A DNA stretch of 64,000 nt from JBBQZU01 sp038207425 (GCA_038207425.1 JBBQZU010000002.1:62001-126000), one strand, 5' to 3'; positions 8,997-17,605 are shown, numbered from the stretch's first letter. Made by a program: numbers and translations. The notes: generated from the sequence alone by a model not told the origin.

Positions 8997-9458
8997 CTAT
9001 TTAGATTGATCTTCGTAGCCCGAATCAGGGTGTAAGTTGGGCTGCGCTGAAGCTTTCACTGCCAATCGATCACATCGCTCATTGTACTCATGACCCGCGT
9101 GGCCTTTTATCCAAATGAACTTCACGGAGTGTGGTGCCGCGGCTTTAATGTATCGTTTCCATAGATCGGGGTTTTTGGTTTTTGAAAAATTTTGTCTCAC
9201 CCAATTCTGCAACCATTTTTTCTCTAGGGAGTCAACCACATACTTGCTGTCGCTATAAATTGTAACATCGTCACAGGGTTTCTTTATAGCTTCAAGCGCT
9301 ACTATGACTGCCATCAGCTCCATTCTATTATTGGTGGTCCTTCTGTACCCTTGCGAAAGTTCCTTATAATGCCCATTTTCAGACATAAGTATAGCACCAT
9401 ATCCTCCGGGGCCCGGGTTTCCCTTAGCAGCCCCATCAGTGTAAATCCGAATCTGCAT
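8997..9458 (-). CDS. rnhA: Ribonuclease HI
   Basis: This enzyme (153 aa) cleaves the RNA strand of RNA-DNA hybrids. The catalytic carboxylates are visible in order: Asp in 'IYTDGAAKGNPGPGG', Glu in 'NRMELMAVIVAL', Asp in 'IYSDSKYVVDSL', and the C-terminal His/Asp in 'HAGHEYNERCDRLA'. The length is typical. The ATG at 9458 lies inside the 3' end of purN, a 23-nt overlap that suggests translational coupling. A start further upstream would add residues not found in the family. Confidence 0.95.
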   Translation of the reverse strand: MQIRIYTDGAAKGNPGPGGYGAILMSENGHYKELSQGYRRTTNNRMELMAVIVALEAIKKPCDDVTIYSDSKYVVDSLEKKWLQNWVRQNFSKTKNPDLWKRYIKAAAPHSVKFIWIKGHAGHEYNERCDRLAVKASAQPNLHPDSGYEDQSK

Positions 9459-10038
9459 CTTTTCTAAATGTTTTCTTAAGTACCTGTTCAATAACAATCG
9501 GAAACCATTTTTGCTCCAGTTGTTGAACCTTGGAGCGAAGCGAGCTCACGGTATCACTATTTAATACTTCGGTTTTTGCCTGAAAAATAATTTCACCCTC
9601 GTCATAGTGTTCATTCACATGATGAATTGTAATACCGCTTTCTGATTTTTGATTCTCAAGAACAGCTTCGTGCACTTTATCGCCATACATTCCCGGCCCT
9701 CCAAAAGCCGGAAGCAGAGAAGGATGAATATTAATCACAGTGCCCATATAAGTGGAAATCAATATATCAGGCATTTTAAGTAGAAAACCCGCGAGAGCTA
9801 TAAAGTCAATCTTATATTCTCGTAAAACGGATAAAATAAGTTCCGGACTTTCTTTGAATTGCGATGCAGGGATATATTTGAAAGGTACGTTGAACTCTTG
9901 AGCATGATTGATTACGCCGGCATCCGCACGGTTTGTTACGATAAGCCGGACCCCAAAGTAAGGGTTATTGTCAAAATATTGGAGAATATTTCGGGCGTTT
10001 GAACCACCACCCGATGCAAAAATGGCTATTCTGTGCAT
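9436..10038 (-). CDS. purN: Phosphoribosylglycinamide formyltransferase
   Basis: GAR transformylase (200 aa) transfers a formyl group from 10-formyl-THF to GAR in step three of purine synthesis. The N-terminal substrate loop is 'IFASGGGSNARNIL'. The catalytic Asn-His pair is in 'VINIHPSLLPAF', and the catalytic Asp is in 'HHVNEHYDEGEII'. The ATG at 10038 gives the canonical start 'MHRIAIFASGGG'. It is co-transcribed with rnhA. A weak TAGCTTTG -7 box lies on the minus strand at 10054-10061. Confidence 0.95.
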   Translation of the reverse strand: MHRIAIFASGGGSNARNILQYFDNNPYFGVRLIVTNRADAGVINHAQEFNVPFKYIPASQFKESPELILSVLREYKIDFIALAGFLLKMPDILISTYMGTVINIHPSLLPAFGGPGMYGDKVHEAVLENQKSESGITIHHVNEHYDEGEIIFQAKTEVLNSDTVSSLRSKVQQLEQKWFPIVIEQVLKKTFRKDADSDLH

Positions 10039-10103
10039 ACTTTTTTCTGTCGCCAAAGCTAAGGTTTGAAGCTGAATATGCATAATTGAAGTACTTGTGA
10101 ATT

Positions 10104-10121
10104 ATATTTGAAAGCAAATAT
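10104..10121. repeat. Perfect 7-bp inverted repeat in the purN / deiodinase-like intergenic region
   Basis: ATATTTG-AAAG-CAAATAT occupies 10104-10121 between the divergent genes. Its left arm overlaps a TATATTTG (10103-10110) that fits the Bacteroidota -7 box, so this may be a promoter-operator. No gene of the region explains it. Confidence 0.5.
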
Positions 10122-10228
10122 GATTCTTGATTGTAATTATGGTCTTTAATTCGCTGATCCTGAATTCATAGGATTATCAATTTTGAGACCAATAGAAACA
10201 TGATGAACAAAAATGACGCGTATTGATT

Positions 10229-10903
10229 ATGAAATCAAATGGCCCACACCGCTTTATAGATTACCAACCAGAGAAATTTTCAGAAGCAGTAACGCTCGAA
10301 AGAGTCGCTGGTTTTCGAAGAATGTTGCAATCACGCAGAAGTGTGCGGCATTTCAGCAAGGAGCAAGTAAACTATTCCATTATCAGGGAAGCGATATTGG
10401 CAGCAGGTACGGCACCATCAGGCGCCAATAAACAACCCTGGACCTTTTGTGTAGTCAGCAATCCTGAAATAAAGAAGCGAATTAGGATTGCAGCCGAACA
10501 GGAAGAATTTGATAGCTATAATGGTAGGATGAGTAAAGAATGGATTGATGACCTCAAGCCTTTGGGCACTGACCACTTGAAGCCCTTTCTTGAGGATGCA
10601 CCTTACCTAATTGTAGTATTCAAGAGACTTTACGAACAAGCCAATGGAGCCAAGCACAATAACTATTATGTAAATGAATCAGTTGGTATTTCCGTTGGCA
10701 TGCTGATCACAGCTTTACATATTGCAGGTCTTGCAGCTTTAACGCATACCCCAAGCCCTATGAATTTTCTTTCTAAGATTCTGAACAGACCCGAGAATGA
10801 AAGACCCTTCCTGCTAATCCCTGTTGGGTATCCGAGCCATGATGCTAAGGTACCCGACATTAATAGGAAACCGGAAGAGGCTATAATTGCAGAATACTTT
10901 TAG
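10229..10903 (+). CDS. Nitroreductase-fold flavoprotein resembling iodotyrosine deiodinase (IYD)
   Basis: This 224-aa FMN enzyme belongs to the nitroreductase superfamily. The FMN-phosphate arginines are in 'SRRSVRHF' (about 36-42) and the flavin-contact loop is 'TAPSGANKQPW' (about 61-71). It departs from ordinary nitroreductases in an active-site lid where E93, Y97 and K118 have the 4- and 21-residue spacing that holds the zwitterion of (iodo)tyrosine in mammalian IYD. The stretches 'MSKEWIDDLK' and 'LIPVGYPSHDAKVPD' also follow the vertebrate enzyme closely as I recall it. Bacterial IYD homologues are known, for example from Haliscomenobacter. It should dehalogenate halotyrosines reductively. 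No membrane anchor is present. The ATG at 10229 is preferred; a TTG at 10223 and an out-of-frame ATG at 10213 also occur. It is monocistronic. Confidence 0.85.
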   Translation: MKSNGPHRFIDYQPEKFSEAVTLERVAGFRRMLQSRRSVRHFSKEQVNYSIIREAILAAGTAPSGANKQPWTFCVVSNPEIKKRIRIAAEQEEFDSYNGRMSKEWIDDLKPLGTDHLKPFLEDAPYLIVVFKRLYEQANGAKHNNYYVNESVGISVGMLITALHIAGLAALTHTPSPMNFLSKILNRPENERPFLLIPVGYPSHDAKVPDINRKPEEAIIAEYF

Positions 10904-10908
10904 GTATT

Positions 10909-10938
10909 TTGTAATACGGGCTATTATTCATTTATTTG
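10909..10938 (+). promoter_or_regulatory. Probable promoter of the acpP-fabF-rnc operon
   Basis: TTG at 10909-10911 and TTTATTTG at 10931-10938 are separated by 19 nt. The -7 box has one mismatch to TAnnTTTG. The ATG of acpP is 33 nt downstream. It starts only 6 nt after the preceding gene's stop. Confidence 0.5.
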
Positions 10939-10971
10939 CAGTCCAAAATCAAACACTAAACCTGTACTGTC

Positions 10972-11208
10972 ATGTCAGACATCAAGTCAAAAGTAACTAA
11001 GATCATCGTTGATAAACTAGGTGTAGACGAGTCTGAGGTTACCCCCGAAGCTAGTTTTACCAATGATCTCGGAGCTGATTCGCTCGACACTGTTGAGCTT
11101 ATCATGGAATTCGAAAAAGAATTCAATATTGCTATACCAGATGATCAAGCTGAAAAGATTGGTACTGTAGGCCAGGCGATCGATTACATTCAGAACCACG
11201 TAAAGTAA
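10972..11208 (+). CDS. acpP: Acyl carrier protein
   Basis: This is a 78-aa acidic four-helix carrier of growing fatty acyl chains. The phosphopantetheine-attachment Ser is in 'DLGADSLDTVELIMEFE'. Length and charge are typical. It is followed after 12 nt by fabF, the common bacterial order, and then by rnc. A promoter candidate sits at 10909-10938. Confidence 0.98.
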   Translation: MSDIKSKVTKIIVDKLGVDESEVTPEASFTNDLGADSLDTVELIMEFEKEFNIAIPDDQAEKIGTVGQAIDYIQNHVK

Positions 11209-11220
11209 ATCTTTCACGTA

Positions 11221-12474
11221 ATGGAGCTCAAACGCGTTGTCATAACAGGCATCGGTGCGCTTACTCCCATCGGTAATACCGCCCCAGAATTTTGGCGCGG
11301 CTTAACGGAGGGGTTAAGTGGCGCAGCTCCTATCACCCAATTTGATGCTTCAAAGTTCAAAACACGGTTTGCCTGTGAAGTCAAGAACTTTGATGTTTTC
11401 AGCTTTATTGATCGAAAGGAAGTTAGAAAACAGGACCCCTATGCGCACTATGCTCTTGTAGTTGCTGAAGAAGCAATGAAAGACTCCGGTCTGGATTTGG
11501 AAAAAGTAAACCACGATAGAATTGGTGTTATTTGGGGGTCAGGAATTGGTGGATTGAAAACATTTCTAGATGAAGTTTCCGAATTTGCCAGAGGAGATGG
11601 TACACCGAGATTCAATCCTTTCTTCATACCTAAAATGATTGCTGACATTGCCTCAGGCTTGATTTCTATTAAGTTTGGGTTCCGCGGACCAAATTATACG
11701 ACTGTTTCTGCCTGTGCATCTTCTACCAATGCTATAATTGATGCATTTAACCTGATTCGGTTGGGTAAAGCAGATGCATTTATTACCGGAGGTTCAGAGG
11801 CAGCAGTGAATGAAGCCGGAGTTGGGGGGTTTAATGCACTCCACGCCTTATCGCAACGAAATGATTCACCGGCTACTGCTTCAAGACCATTCGACAGAAC
11901 ACGCGATGGATTTGTACTTGGAGAAGGAGCCGGAGCCCTGGTAATTGAAGAGCTTGAACATGCTAAACGACGTGGAGCCCGTATATATGCGGAAGTTGCT
12001 GGTGGAGGAATGTCTGCCGACGCTTACCATATTACCGCGCCTCATCCTGAAGGTCTTGGAGCACTCAACGTTATGAAATCAGCGCTGCTCGATGCTGAGA
12101 TGAATGTAAGTGAAATTGATTACGTAAATGTTCATGGTACATCCACTCCACTGGGGGATGTGGCTGAGACAAAGGCCATTAAACAAACTTTTGGAGACCA
12201 TGCTTACAAGCTAAATATTTCTTCGACCAAAAGCATGACGGGCCACCTTCTTGGTGCAGCCGGTGCAATTGAGGCGATAGCATCGATTTACGCAGTGTAC
12301 TACAACATTATACCACCTACCATCAACTTTCAAGAAGAAGATCCTGAAATTGATAACAAGTTGAATTTCACCTTCAATAAGGCTCAGGAAAGGGTAGTGA
12401 ATGCAGCCCTGAGCAATACATTCGGGTTTGGTGGCCACAACACTTCGGTCATTTTTAAGAAATTTAAAACATAA
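11221..12474 (+). CDS. fabF: 3-oxoacyl-ACP synthase II
   Basis: Beta-ketoacyl-ACP synthase II (417 aa) performs decarboxylative condensation of malonyl-ACP with acyl-ACP in fatty acid elongation. The catalytic Cys is in 'VSACASSTNAI', the two catalytic histidines are in 'VHGTSTPLGD' and 'SMTGHLLGAAGA', and the C-terminal glycine loop is 'FGFGGHN'. The length is as expected. It lies between acpP and rnc, an arrangement widespread in Bacteroidota. Confidence 0.98.
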   Translation: MELKRVVITGIGALTPIGNTAPEFWRGLTEGLSGAAPITQFDASKFKTRFACEVKNFDVFSFIDRKEVRKQDPYAHYALVVAEEAMKDSGLDLEKVNHDRIGVIWGSGIGGLKTFLDEVSEFARGDGTPRFNPFFIPKMIADIASGLISIKFGFRGPNYTTVSACASSTNAIIDAFNLIRLGKADAFITGGSEAAVNEAGVGGFNALHALSQRNDSPATASRPFDRTRDGFVLGEGAGALVIEELEHAKRRGARIYAEVAGGGMSADAYHITAPHPEGLGALNVMKSALLDAEMNVSEIDYVNVHGTSTPLGDVAETKAIKQTFGDHAYKLNISSTKSMTGHLLGAAGAIEAIASIYAVYYNIIPPTINFQEEDPEIDNKLNFTFNKAQERVVNAALSNTFGFGGHNTSVIFKKFKT

Positions 12475-12481
12475 ATATCAC

Positions 12482-13204
12482 TTGTTTCTCGACGGGCTTT
12501 TCAGGAAGAAACGAAACAAACGGGAGTCAGAGGTTGAGCATGCTGTTTATAACGCTCTCAAAATGAAACCTCGTAGCATTAAGCTTTATATCAAAGCCTT
12601 ACGCCATAAATCAGCAGCAAGAAATATTCACGGAAAGCCCGATAGCAGCAATGAAAGGCTTGAATTTCTCGGCGATACTATCCTTGACGCGGTCGTTGCT
12701 GAATATCTATTTCTGAAATATCCTCAAGCTGAAGAGGGTGAGCTTACCAAAATGAAAAGCAGGGTGGTAAGCCGCTCTAATCTGAATCATCTTGCTCAAC
12801 AGGCTAACTTGCACAACCTGTTGGAGACAGATGCACAGGCAGATACCGCCAGAGAGTCGTTAGGAGGCAATGCTCTTGAAGCCATAGTAGGGGCAATGTA
12901 CCTAGACCTGGGTTTTGCATCAGTGAAAACTGGAGTTATCAACATGCTGGATCGATACTCTGACCTAGACAAACTGGAATACCAGGAAGCCGACTTTAAA
13001 AGCAGATTATTTGAACTTGCACATAGAATGAAGCAGGAACTGCGGTTTGAGACTAAACCAATAAAGGAATTCGAAGGGAAAAAAGTATTTAATGCTAGGG
13101 CATTTTTAGGCGTACAACTAGTTGGAATGGGCGAAGGATTTTCGAAAAAGAAGGCCGAACAAGACGCAGCCAAAAACGGCTTACAAAAGCTAAACGGCCA
13201 ATAA
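12482..13204 (+). CDS. rnc: Ribonuclease III
   Basis: Double-strand-specific endoribonuclease involved in rRNA and mRNA processing. The RNase III signature 'ERLEFLGDTILDAVV' and the second catalytic block 'GNALEAIVGAMYLD' hold the metal-binding acidic residues. A dsRNA-binding domain covers about the last 75 residues ('DFKSRLFELAH' to 'KKKAEQDAAKNGL'). No ATG is suitably placed. A TTG at 12482, 8 nt after the fabF stop, gives a basic N-terminus of homologue-like length (240 aa). TTG 12428 or GTG 12431 inside fabF would add 17-18 residues and cannot be excluded. Confidence 0.93.
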   Translation: MFLDGLFRKKRNKRESEVEHAVYNALKMKPRSIKLYIKALRHKSAARNIHGKPDSSNERLEFLGDTILDAVVAEYLFLKYPQAEEGELTKMKSRVVSRSNLNHLAQQANLHNLLETDAQADTARESLGGNALEAIVGAMYLDLGFASVKTGVINMLDRYSDLDKLEYQEADFKSRLFELAHRMKQELRFETKPIKEFEGKKVFNARAFLGVQLVGMGEGFSKKKAEQDAAKNGLQKLNGQ

Positions 13205-13245
13205 GGCGATAATTTTCATAGCTTCGTGTTCAATTGACAAGAAGC

Positions 13246-13665
13246 ATGCCTCGGCTCACTCTCGATATAATAGATGAATATCCGTATATAATATATGGAA
13301 TATGCTCATCTGAAAGTGATTACCGCTTGTGCTGGGGTTTGAATAAAGAATTGGGGATTGCTCTTAAAATGGACAAACATTTGGAAGTTTTTACAAAAAA
13401 AGGTGAACTCTCTATACATTCTTTGTATTCATTTACCTCAGATTACGAACAAGTGAAGTACCGGCTAGTTCAGAATAAAACCATAAATGGATTTGTACTG
13501 CCTGAAACTTCCAAAGCAGATTATTTGCTCATTGTAGACCAGTCGCCTGAAATTGACCCAGATGAATTTATCAGAAAAATCAGGAAATCGAAACAGGTTC
13601 TAATGGCATTTCCCGTTGAAATTGATAAGCTTAAATCGAAACAAAACATATTGCTCACCGCATGA
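13246..13665 (+). CDS. IPExxxVDY-family protein
   Basis: This 139-aa protein belongs to a small Bacteroidota family named for the motif IPE-x3-VDY. Here the motif is 'LPETSKADY' at about residue 83, so both hydrophobic positions are substituted conservatively. Family members regularly sit between rnc and pyk, as this one does, and its stop overlaps the pyk start by 4 nt (ATGA). Its biochemical function is unknown. The sequence is mixed alpha/beta without a signal peptide or membrane segment. I use the ATG at 13246; a TTG at 13234 is an alternative. Confidence 0.8.
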   Translation: MPRLTLDIIDEYPYIIYGICSSESDYRLCWGLNKELGIALKMDKHLEVFTKKGELSIHSLYSFTSDYEQVKYRLVQNKTINGFVLPETSKADYLLIVDQSPEIDPDEFIRKIRKSKQVLMAFPVEIDKLKSKQNILLTA

Positions 13666-15086
13666 TCTCGAAAAAAACAAAGATTGTAGCCACTCTTGGC
13701 CCTGCATCTGACAGCGTAGAAGTAATTTCAGCCATGATAGAAGCTGGCTTGGACGTATGTAGGATTAACTTTTCGCATGGCTCCTACGAGCAGCACGCCA
13801 ACACGATAGAGAATATTCGGAAAGCGGATAAAAAAATGGGTACGCATACTTCTATTCTGGCTGATCTTCAGGGGCCAAAACTCCGGGTAGGTGTGATTGA
13901 AGGCGGTAAGATGGAGTTGGTTGAAGGCAAAATAGTTACATTCACTACTGATGAGAAAAAGGCAGGAGGCGAAAAGCTTTTTATGACCTATCCTGAATTT
14001 GCACGTGATGTAAGGGTGGGGGAGCATATTCTTTTGGATGATGGAAAATTATTGCTTGAAACCATTAGCACGGATGGCAAATCTGAAGTAAAAGCTAAAG
14101 TGATACAAGGTGGAATATTGACCAGCAAAAAGGGCGTAAACCTTCCAAACACAAAAATTTCTCAACCATGCCTGACAGAAAAAGACATAGCCGACCTGAT
14201 GTTTGTTCTGGCGATGGATGTTGACTGGATAGGCCTCTCATTTGTACGATCAGCGCGCGACATTATAGAGCTGCGACACCTGATCAAAGGACAGGAGAAG
14301 CACGCCAGGATCATTGCGAAAATAGAAAAGCCTGAAGCAATTGAGGATATTGAAGATATTATAAAAGAATCCGACGGTATCATGGTGGCCCGCGGCGATC
14401 TTGGAGTTGAAATTCCTCTGCAGAATGTTCCTCTCATTCAGAAAATGCTTATTAAAAAGAGCCTCAACAATGGTAAGCCCGTTATTGTAGCTACTCAAAT
14501 GATGGAGAGCATGATAGAGAGCAGCACGCCTACGAGAGCTGAGGTGAATGATGTGGCCAACGCTGTGCTCGATGGAGCTGACGCCGTAATGCTAAGCGCC
14601 GAAACTTCTGTGGGTAAGCACCCGGTTAAAGTTATTGAGACCATGGCCAAAATTGTAAAGGAAGTAGAATCAGTTGATTCAATATACCACCACGAAGTAC
14701 CGCCTGCAGAAGGAAGCGCCGACCGTTATATTACAGATTCTATATGTTTTAACGCTACAAGGCTTTCAAATAGGGTAGGAGCAAAGGCAATTATTACCAT
14801 GACTTTCTCAGGCTACACGGGCTTCAAAATTTCAAGCCAGCGCCCCAGAGCGAGTATCTTTTTGTTTACCGGCAACAAGAATTTGCTTACTCAAATGTCG
14901 CTTGTTTGGGGGGTTCGTACATTCTATTATGACAAAATGGTGAGTACTGACCATACCATGGCTGATATAAAATACATATTGAAGAAGCAAAAGCTTGTAA
15001 AAACAGGCGATTTGACCATTCATATAGCCAGCATGCCTATAAATGAAGTAGGTATGACCAATATGCTCAAGCTGGATAAAGCCTGA
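13662..15086 (+). CDS. pyk: Pyruvate kinase
   Basis: Pyruvate kinase (474 aa) converts PEP and ADP to pyruvate and ATP. The N-terminus 'KTKIVATLGPASDS', the substrate/K+ region 'RINFSHGSYEQH', the catalytic lysine block 'IIAKIEKPEAIEDI', the Mg2+ Asp in 'MVARGDLGVEIP' and 'ATQMMESMIESSTPTRAE' are all intact. It is the last gene of the acpP operon, translationally coupled to the IPExxxVDY gene. It converges on pheS with 13 nt between stops. Confidence 0.98.
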   Translation: MISKKTKIVATLGPASDSVEVISAMIEAGLDVCRINFSHGSYEQHANTIENIRKADKKMGTHTSILADLQGPKLRVGVIEGGKMELVEGKIVTFTTDEKKAGGEKLFMTYPEFARDVRVGEHILLDDGKLLLETISTDGKSEVKAKVIQGGILTSKKGVNLPNTKISQPCLTEKDIADLMFVLAMDVDWIGLSFVRSARDIIELRHLIKGQEKHARIIAKIEKPEAIEDIEDIIKESDGIMVARGDLGVEIPLQNVPLIQKMLIKKSLNNGKPVIVATQMMESMIESSTPTRAEVNDVANAVLDGADAVMLSAETSVGKHPVKVIETMAKIVKEVESVDSIYHHEVPPAEGSADRYITDSICFNATRLSNRVGAKAIITMTFSGYTGFKISSQRPRASIFLFTGNKNLLTQMSLVWGVRTFYYDKMVSTDHTMADIKYILKKQKLVKTGDLTIHIASMPINEVGMTNMLKLDKA

Positions 15087-15099
15087 TCCAAAAAAAGAA

Positions 15100-16119
15100 T
15101 TACCAGGCGCCTCGGAATTGGTTCAGAAAGCGCACATCGTTTTCGAATAGCATCCTTATATCGCTTATTTGAAATCGGTTCATGGCTATGCGTTCTATAC
15201 CCATTCCAAAAGCGTAGCCTGAATATACTTTTGGGTCAATTCCCGATGCCTGAAGAACATTTGGGTCTACCATTCCGCAACCCATAATTTCGAGCCAACC
15301 GGTGCCTTTTGTTATGCGATAATCCACTTCATTTTCAAGGCCCCAATACACATCTACTTCTGCGCTTGGTTCCGTAAATGGAAAATATGATGGCCTGAGA
15401 CGAATTTTGGCTTTGCCAAAAAAGGCTTTCGCAAAATATTCAATCGTTTGTTTCATATCGGCGAAGCTTACTCCCTTATCTATATATAGCCCTTCGATTT
15501 GGTGAAACATACAATGAGAACGTGATGAGATGGCCTCATTGCGATATACCCTGCCTGGCGCAATGATGCGTATAGGAGGTTTCTGAGTTTCCATAACCCT
15601 TACCTGTACCGATGATGTGTGGGTACGCAACGCTTTGTCAGGGGTTTTTTCAATGAAAAAAGTATCCTGCATATCCCGCGCAGGATGATCCGGTGGAAAA
15701 TTCAATGCCGAAAAGTTATGCCAGTCATCTTCTATTTCAGGACCTTCAGCGATGGTGAACCCTATCCTTTTGAAGATATTTTCAATTTCTGTTCTCACCA
15801 TGGAAACCGGATGGTGACTACCTGCTCTCTCCAAACCGCCTGATCGGGATAGGTCAGCGCTGGTATGAGCAGAAAGGCCTGAACCTTCGATAATCAATGT
15901 CAGAGATTCTAATCTTTCAGTGGCAATGGTTTTAAGCGCATTAATCTGTTGTCCAAATTCCCTGCGCAGATCTACCGCAACATCCTTCATGCCCGCTTCG
16001 AAGTCCTTTATAAGGCCCTTCTTACCGAGAAATTTTATTCTGAAGGCTTCGAGTTCTTCTTTCGTTGTTGCCTGAAAACTGTTGATCTCAGCTACAATTG
16101 CTTCCTTATTCAAGGCCAT
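15100..16119 (-). CDS. pheS: Phenylalanyl-tRNA synthetase alpha subunit
   Basis: This is the catalytic alpha subunit (339 aa) of the class II (alpha-beta)2 PheRS. A coiled-coil N-terminal arm (about 1-90) precedes the catalytic core. Motif 2 is visible in 'GRVYRNEAISSRSHCMFHQIEGLYID', quoted here as its key Arg/Glu and Phe-His residues, and motif 3 is in 'YAFGMGIERIAM'. The beta subunit gene is not nearby. Its start overlaps the end of the upstream cyclophilin gene by 10 nt. Confidence 0.97.
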   Translation of the reverse strand: MALNKEAIVAEINSFQATTKEELEAFRIKFLGKKGLIKDFEAGMKDVAVDLRREFGQQINALKTIATERLESLTLIIEGSGLSAHTSADLSRSGGLERAGSHHPVSMVRTEIENIFKRIGFTIAEGPEIEDDWHNFSALNFPPDHPARDMQDTFFIEKTPDKALRTHTSSVQVRVMETQKPPIRIIAPGRVYRNEAISSRSHCMFHQIEGLYIDKGVSFADMKQTIEYFAKAFFGKAKIRLRPSYFPFTEPSAEVDVYWGLENEVDYRITKGTGWLEIMGCGMVDPNVLQASGIDPKVYSGYAFGMGIERIAMNRFQISDIRMLFENDVRFLNQFRGAW

Positions 16120-16838
16120 TTTTTGCGTTCTATTTTCAAGGTCATTGTGAGATCCTTCAAGGGGCGGTTATTTCTGTCGCATGGCTGCAAGGCTATGGAG
16201 TCAAGCACATTAAAGCCTGATACCACTTCGCCAAATACTGTATAGCCCCCATCTAAGTGCGGGGCCCCTCCAAGTTTCACATAAGCATCTTTTTGTTCTT
16301 GGGTATAATCCGGCCATTCGGGATTTTGCAGTGTACGCTGTACTTTTTGATTGTTTAGCGCCGACTCAGTAACCGGGCCACCGTGTACTATATAAAACTG
16401 AGAGCCTGATGATTCTTTTTTAGGGTTCATTTGATCGCCCTGACGGGCTGCAGCAAGTGCACCTTTTTTATGGATGTGATTTGCGCGAAATTCAGCGGGG
16501 ATTGTATAGCCAGGCCCACCCATACCAAGAGAGGCTCCCGGCTTCGCGCCGCGTGAGTCAGGGTCGCCAGCCTGAATCATGAAATTCTTTATTACCCTGT
16601 GAAACAGTAAATCGTTGTAATATTCTTCTTTTACGAGTTTCAGAAAATTGTCGCGATGAAGCGGGGTATCGTCGTATAATAGTATTGTTATCTGACCATA
16701 TTGTGTTGTTAATACAACTATTTCTACTTTCTTGACGTCCCTTTGCATGGAAAAAGAAAGCAGTACAAGAGAGCCTACCAAAGCGATGAATGCAGTGAAT
16801 GCTCTGAACCGGGATATTGTGCTGTTAATAAATTTCAT
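16110..16838 (-). CDS. Cyclophilin-type peptidyl-prolyl isomerase, exported
   Basis: This 242-aa PPIase has an N-terminal hydrophobic segment (about 13-30, 'AFTAFIALVGSLVLLSF') that acts as a signal or anchor, so it works in the periplasm. The cyclophilin domain has the catalytic Arg in 'FHRVIKNFMIQAGDPD' and the active-site block 'SGSQFYIVHGG', followed by 'GYTVFGEVVSGFNVLDSI'. A ~30-residue insertion rich in Lys/Gln between them is common in Bacteroidota cyclophilins. It is the first gene of the ppi-pheS pair and probably shares its promoter region (16839-16884) with the divergent lipoprotein gene. Confidence 0.93.
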   Translation of the reverse strand: MKFINSTISRFRAFTAFIALVGSLVLLSFSMQRDVKKVEIVVLTTQYGQITILLYDDTPLHRDNFLKLVKEEYYNDLLFHRVIKNFMIQAGDPDSRGAKPGASLGMGGPGYTIPAEFRANHIHKKGALAAARQGDQMNPKKESSGSQFYIVHGGPVTESALNNQKVQRTLQNPEWPDYTQEQKDAYVKLGGAPHLDGGYTVFGEVVSGFNVLDSIALQPCDRNNRPLKDLTMTLKIERKKWP

Positions 16839-16884
16839 ATTTTTGAACGTCCGTTAGCGGTGCGAATTTAACAAACACAATATA

Positions 16885-17271
16885 ATGAGAGGTCGTCTTA
16901 CAGGTTTATTTGCAGTTTCATTTGCAGTTTTTATGCTCATTTCCTGCAATAAGGAAGAAGATACCGTTGCAGAAGTAAAAGTGATTACCCAGAGTGGTGC
17001 ACCAGTTGCCGGCGCACAGGTGAGAATTTTTGCGCAAGGAACAGTAGATCAAACCCAGGTGGGAGTGATTAGGTTTGACCGCACTGACTTTACCAATTCT
17101 AGCGGAAGTGTGAGTTTTGACTTCACTGATGATTTTAAGCGTGGGCAAAGCGGTTTTGCAATTCTAAACCTTGAAATCACTAAAGATTTTCCGGATAGTA
17201 CCGCTTTTCTTGAAGGAATTATGAAGATCACTGAGGAAGAAACCAATCAGAAAACTTTCACTCTCGAATAA
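16885..17271 (+). CDS. Small lipoprotein with a predicted beta-sandwich domain
   Basis: This 128-aa protein has a lipoprotein signal peptide; the lipobox is 'LISC', with Cys at about residue 21. The mature part, 'VKVITQSGAPVAGAQVRI' followed by beta-rich sequence, looks like a carboxypeptidase-regulatory or CNA-B-type Ig-like fold, which is common in cell-envelope proteins. No enzymatic motif is visible. Its end overlaps the convergent 115-aa gene by 14 nt. Function unknown. Confidence 0.65.
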   Translation: MRGRLTGLFAVSFAVFMLISCNKEEDTVAEVKVITQSGAPVAGAQVRIFAQGTVDQTQVGVIRFDRTDFTNSSGSVSFDFTDDFKRGQSGFAILNLEITKDFPDSTAFLEGIMKITEEETNQKTFTLE

Positions 17272-17605
17272 GACCTTCGCTTTCGAAGTATTCAAGCACA
17301 GCTTTTCGCATGAGCAGTTTCTGCTCTTCATCTTTTAAATAGGGAAGTTTTTTGACAATTTCAAAATGAGGCCAGCCATCATCGTCATAATGGCTAAATT
17401 CGTAGTAGCCATATGGTGCAAGCACTGAACAGATGCCTATATGCATTAAGTCCAGTTTTTCATCCTTCTTGAATTTGCGGCTGCCGAGGCCCAGTTCCTG
17501 AACCCCAATAAGAAACAGAATGGCCTCGATGTCAATTTCTTCACCGAAAGTGGTGCCTAAAAATGCTATTAAAGATTTCCAACGCTTCTCAAATTCGTAA
17601 TCCAT
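17258..17605 (-). CDS. Conserved hypothetical protein
   Basis: This 115-aa soluble protein is rich in charged and aromatic residues, with a helical N-terminal half ('EFEKRWKSLIAFLGTTFGEE') and 'YGYYEFSHYDDDGWPHFE' in the middle. I recognise it only as a type of small uncharacterised protein conserved in Bacteroidota and do not assign a function. The ATG at 17605 is chosen. A CAAAGGTA on the plus strand at 17610-17617 is a perfect -7 box on the minus strand just before it, which would leave almost no leader. Confidence 0.6.
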   Translation of the reverse strand: MDYEFEKRWKSLIAFLGTTFGEEIDIEAILFLIGVQELGLGSRKFKKDEKLDLMHIGICSVLAPYGYYEFSHYDDDGWPHFEIVKKLPYLKDEEQKLLMRKAVLEYFESEGLIRE

